Below, piece after piece: positions 38,109 through 38,113 of a stretch of 38,113 bases of DNA (positions are counted from its first letter, which is position 1; each line of letters opens with the position of its first letter). Under the pieces are notes generated by a model. That model saw only the letters and a list, made by a program, of their open reading frames with translations. It made no database searches and was not told the DNA's origin. The position numbers and the translations under genes are program-made. Source of the stretch: JBGANR01 sp044222225 (lineage in GTDB: Bacteria; Actinomycetota; Actinomycetes; Mycobacteriales; Mycobacteriaceae); assembly GCA_044222225.1 (NCBI GenBank), contig JBGANR010000033.1, positions 1-38,113 on the forward strand, given 5' to 3'.

Positions 38109-38113
38109 GGGGG

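Overview
The window is GC-rich DNA from an actinobacterium, most likely of the order Mycobacteriales (Gordonia, Williamsia or a relative). Supporting signs are the codon use, frequent GTG starts, TAnnnT-type -10 boxes with leaderless starts, an MMPL transporter, a Cgl0158-family aldolase in the inositol cluster, and PAS-ANTAR and DUF6529/Rieske proteins. The genus is inference. The right end is a 66-nt run of G, which looks like a sequencing or assembly artefact at a contig edge. The first reading frame is also open to the left edge, so the window is probably a whole contig.

Layout. Positions 1-2.8 kb hold a two-gene module of unknown function (a small protein plus a degenerate ImmA/IrrE-like protein), then a divergent CGNR regulator/SRPBCC pair sharing a tiny leaderless promoter. 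2.8-5.3 kb has two small hypothetical genes, one DD35E insertion sequence with doubled end repeats, and a frameshifted CsbD gene. 5.3-11.7 kb is a mixed stretch: PAS-ANTAR regulator, YbaK-like deacylase, a type II toxin-antitoxin pair with its operator, a phosphotransferase, a zinc-ribbon protein, a Spo0M-TerD fusion and a GlxA-type regulator. 11.7-14.2 kb is a tightly overlapping reverse operon: small ORF, 2-oxoglutarate/Fe(II) amino-acid hydroxylase, GNAT acetyltransferase, AzlC, AzlD. It looks like a route that makes, acetylates and/or exports a hydroxylated amino acid. 14.2-18.3 kb holds ArsR plus a SulP transporter, then a secreted protein, a DUF6529 membrane protein and a Rieske lipoprotein, which look like a membrane redox unit.

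18.3-38 kb is mainly a myo-inositol or related cyclitol catabolic region. The reverse operon is iolC, Cgl0158-type aldolase, a repeat-built micro-ORF, iolB, iolD, iolE. A divergent GntR regulator follows (likely IolR). Further on lie an inositol-type MFS transporter flanked by two UspA paralogs, two Gfo/Idh/MocA dehydrogenases and two TIM-barrel isomerase-like proteins. The motif TGTCnnGACA occurs both in the iolC/gntR gap and before the transporter, tying the two parts into one regulon. An S1-domain protein, an MMPL transporter, a LacI regulator, a TauE/SafE exporter and a MntA-HepT toxin-antitoxin pair are interleaved. No iolA is seen.

The most unusual signals are: (i) a 33-bp tandem repeat that builds a micro-ORF between the Cgl0158 gene and iolB, with a diverged third copy inside iolC; (ii) the hydroxylase-GNAT-AzlCD operon with its leader ORF; (iii) the two-gene module at the left edge; (iv) the symmetric leaderless divergent promoter at 2283-2321.
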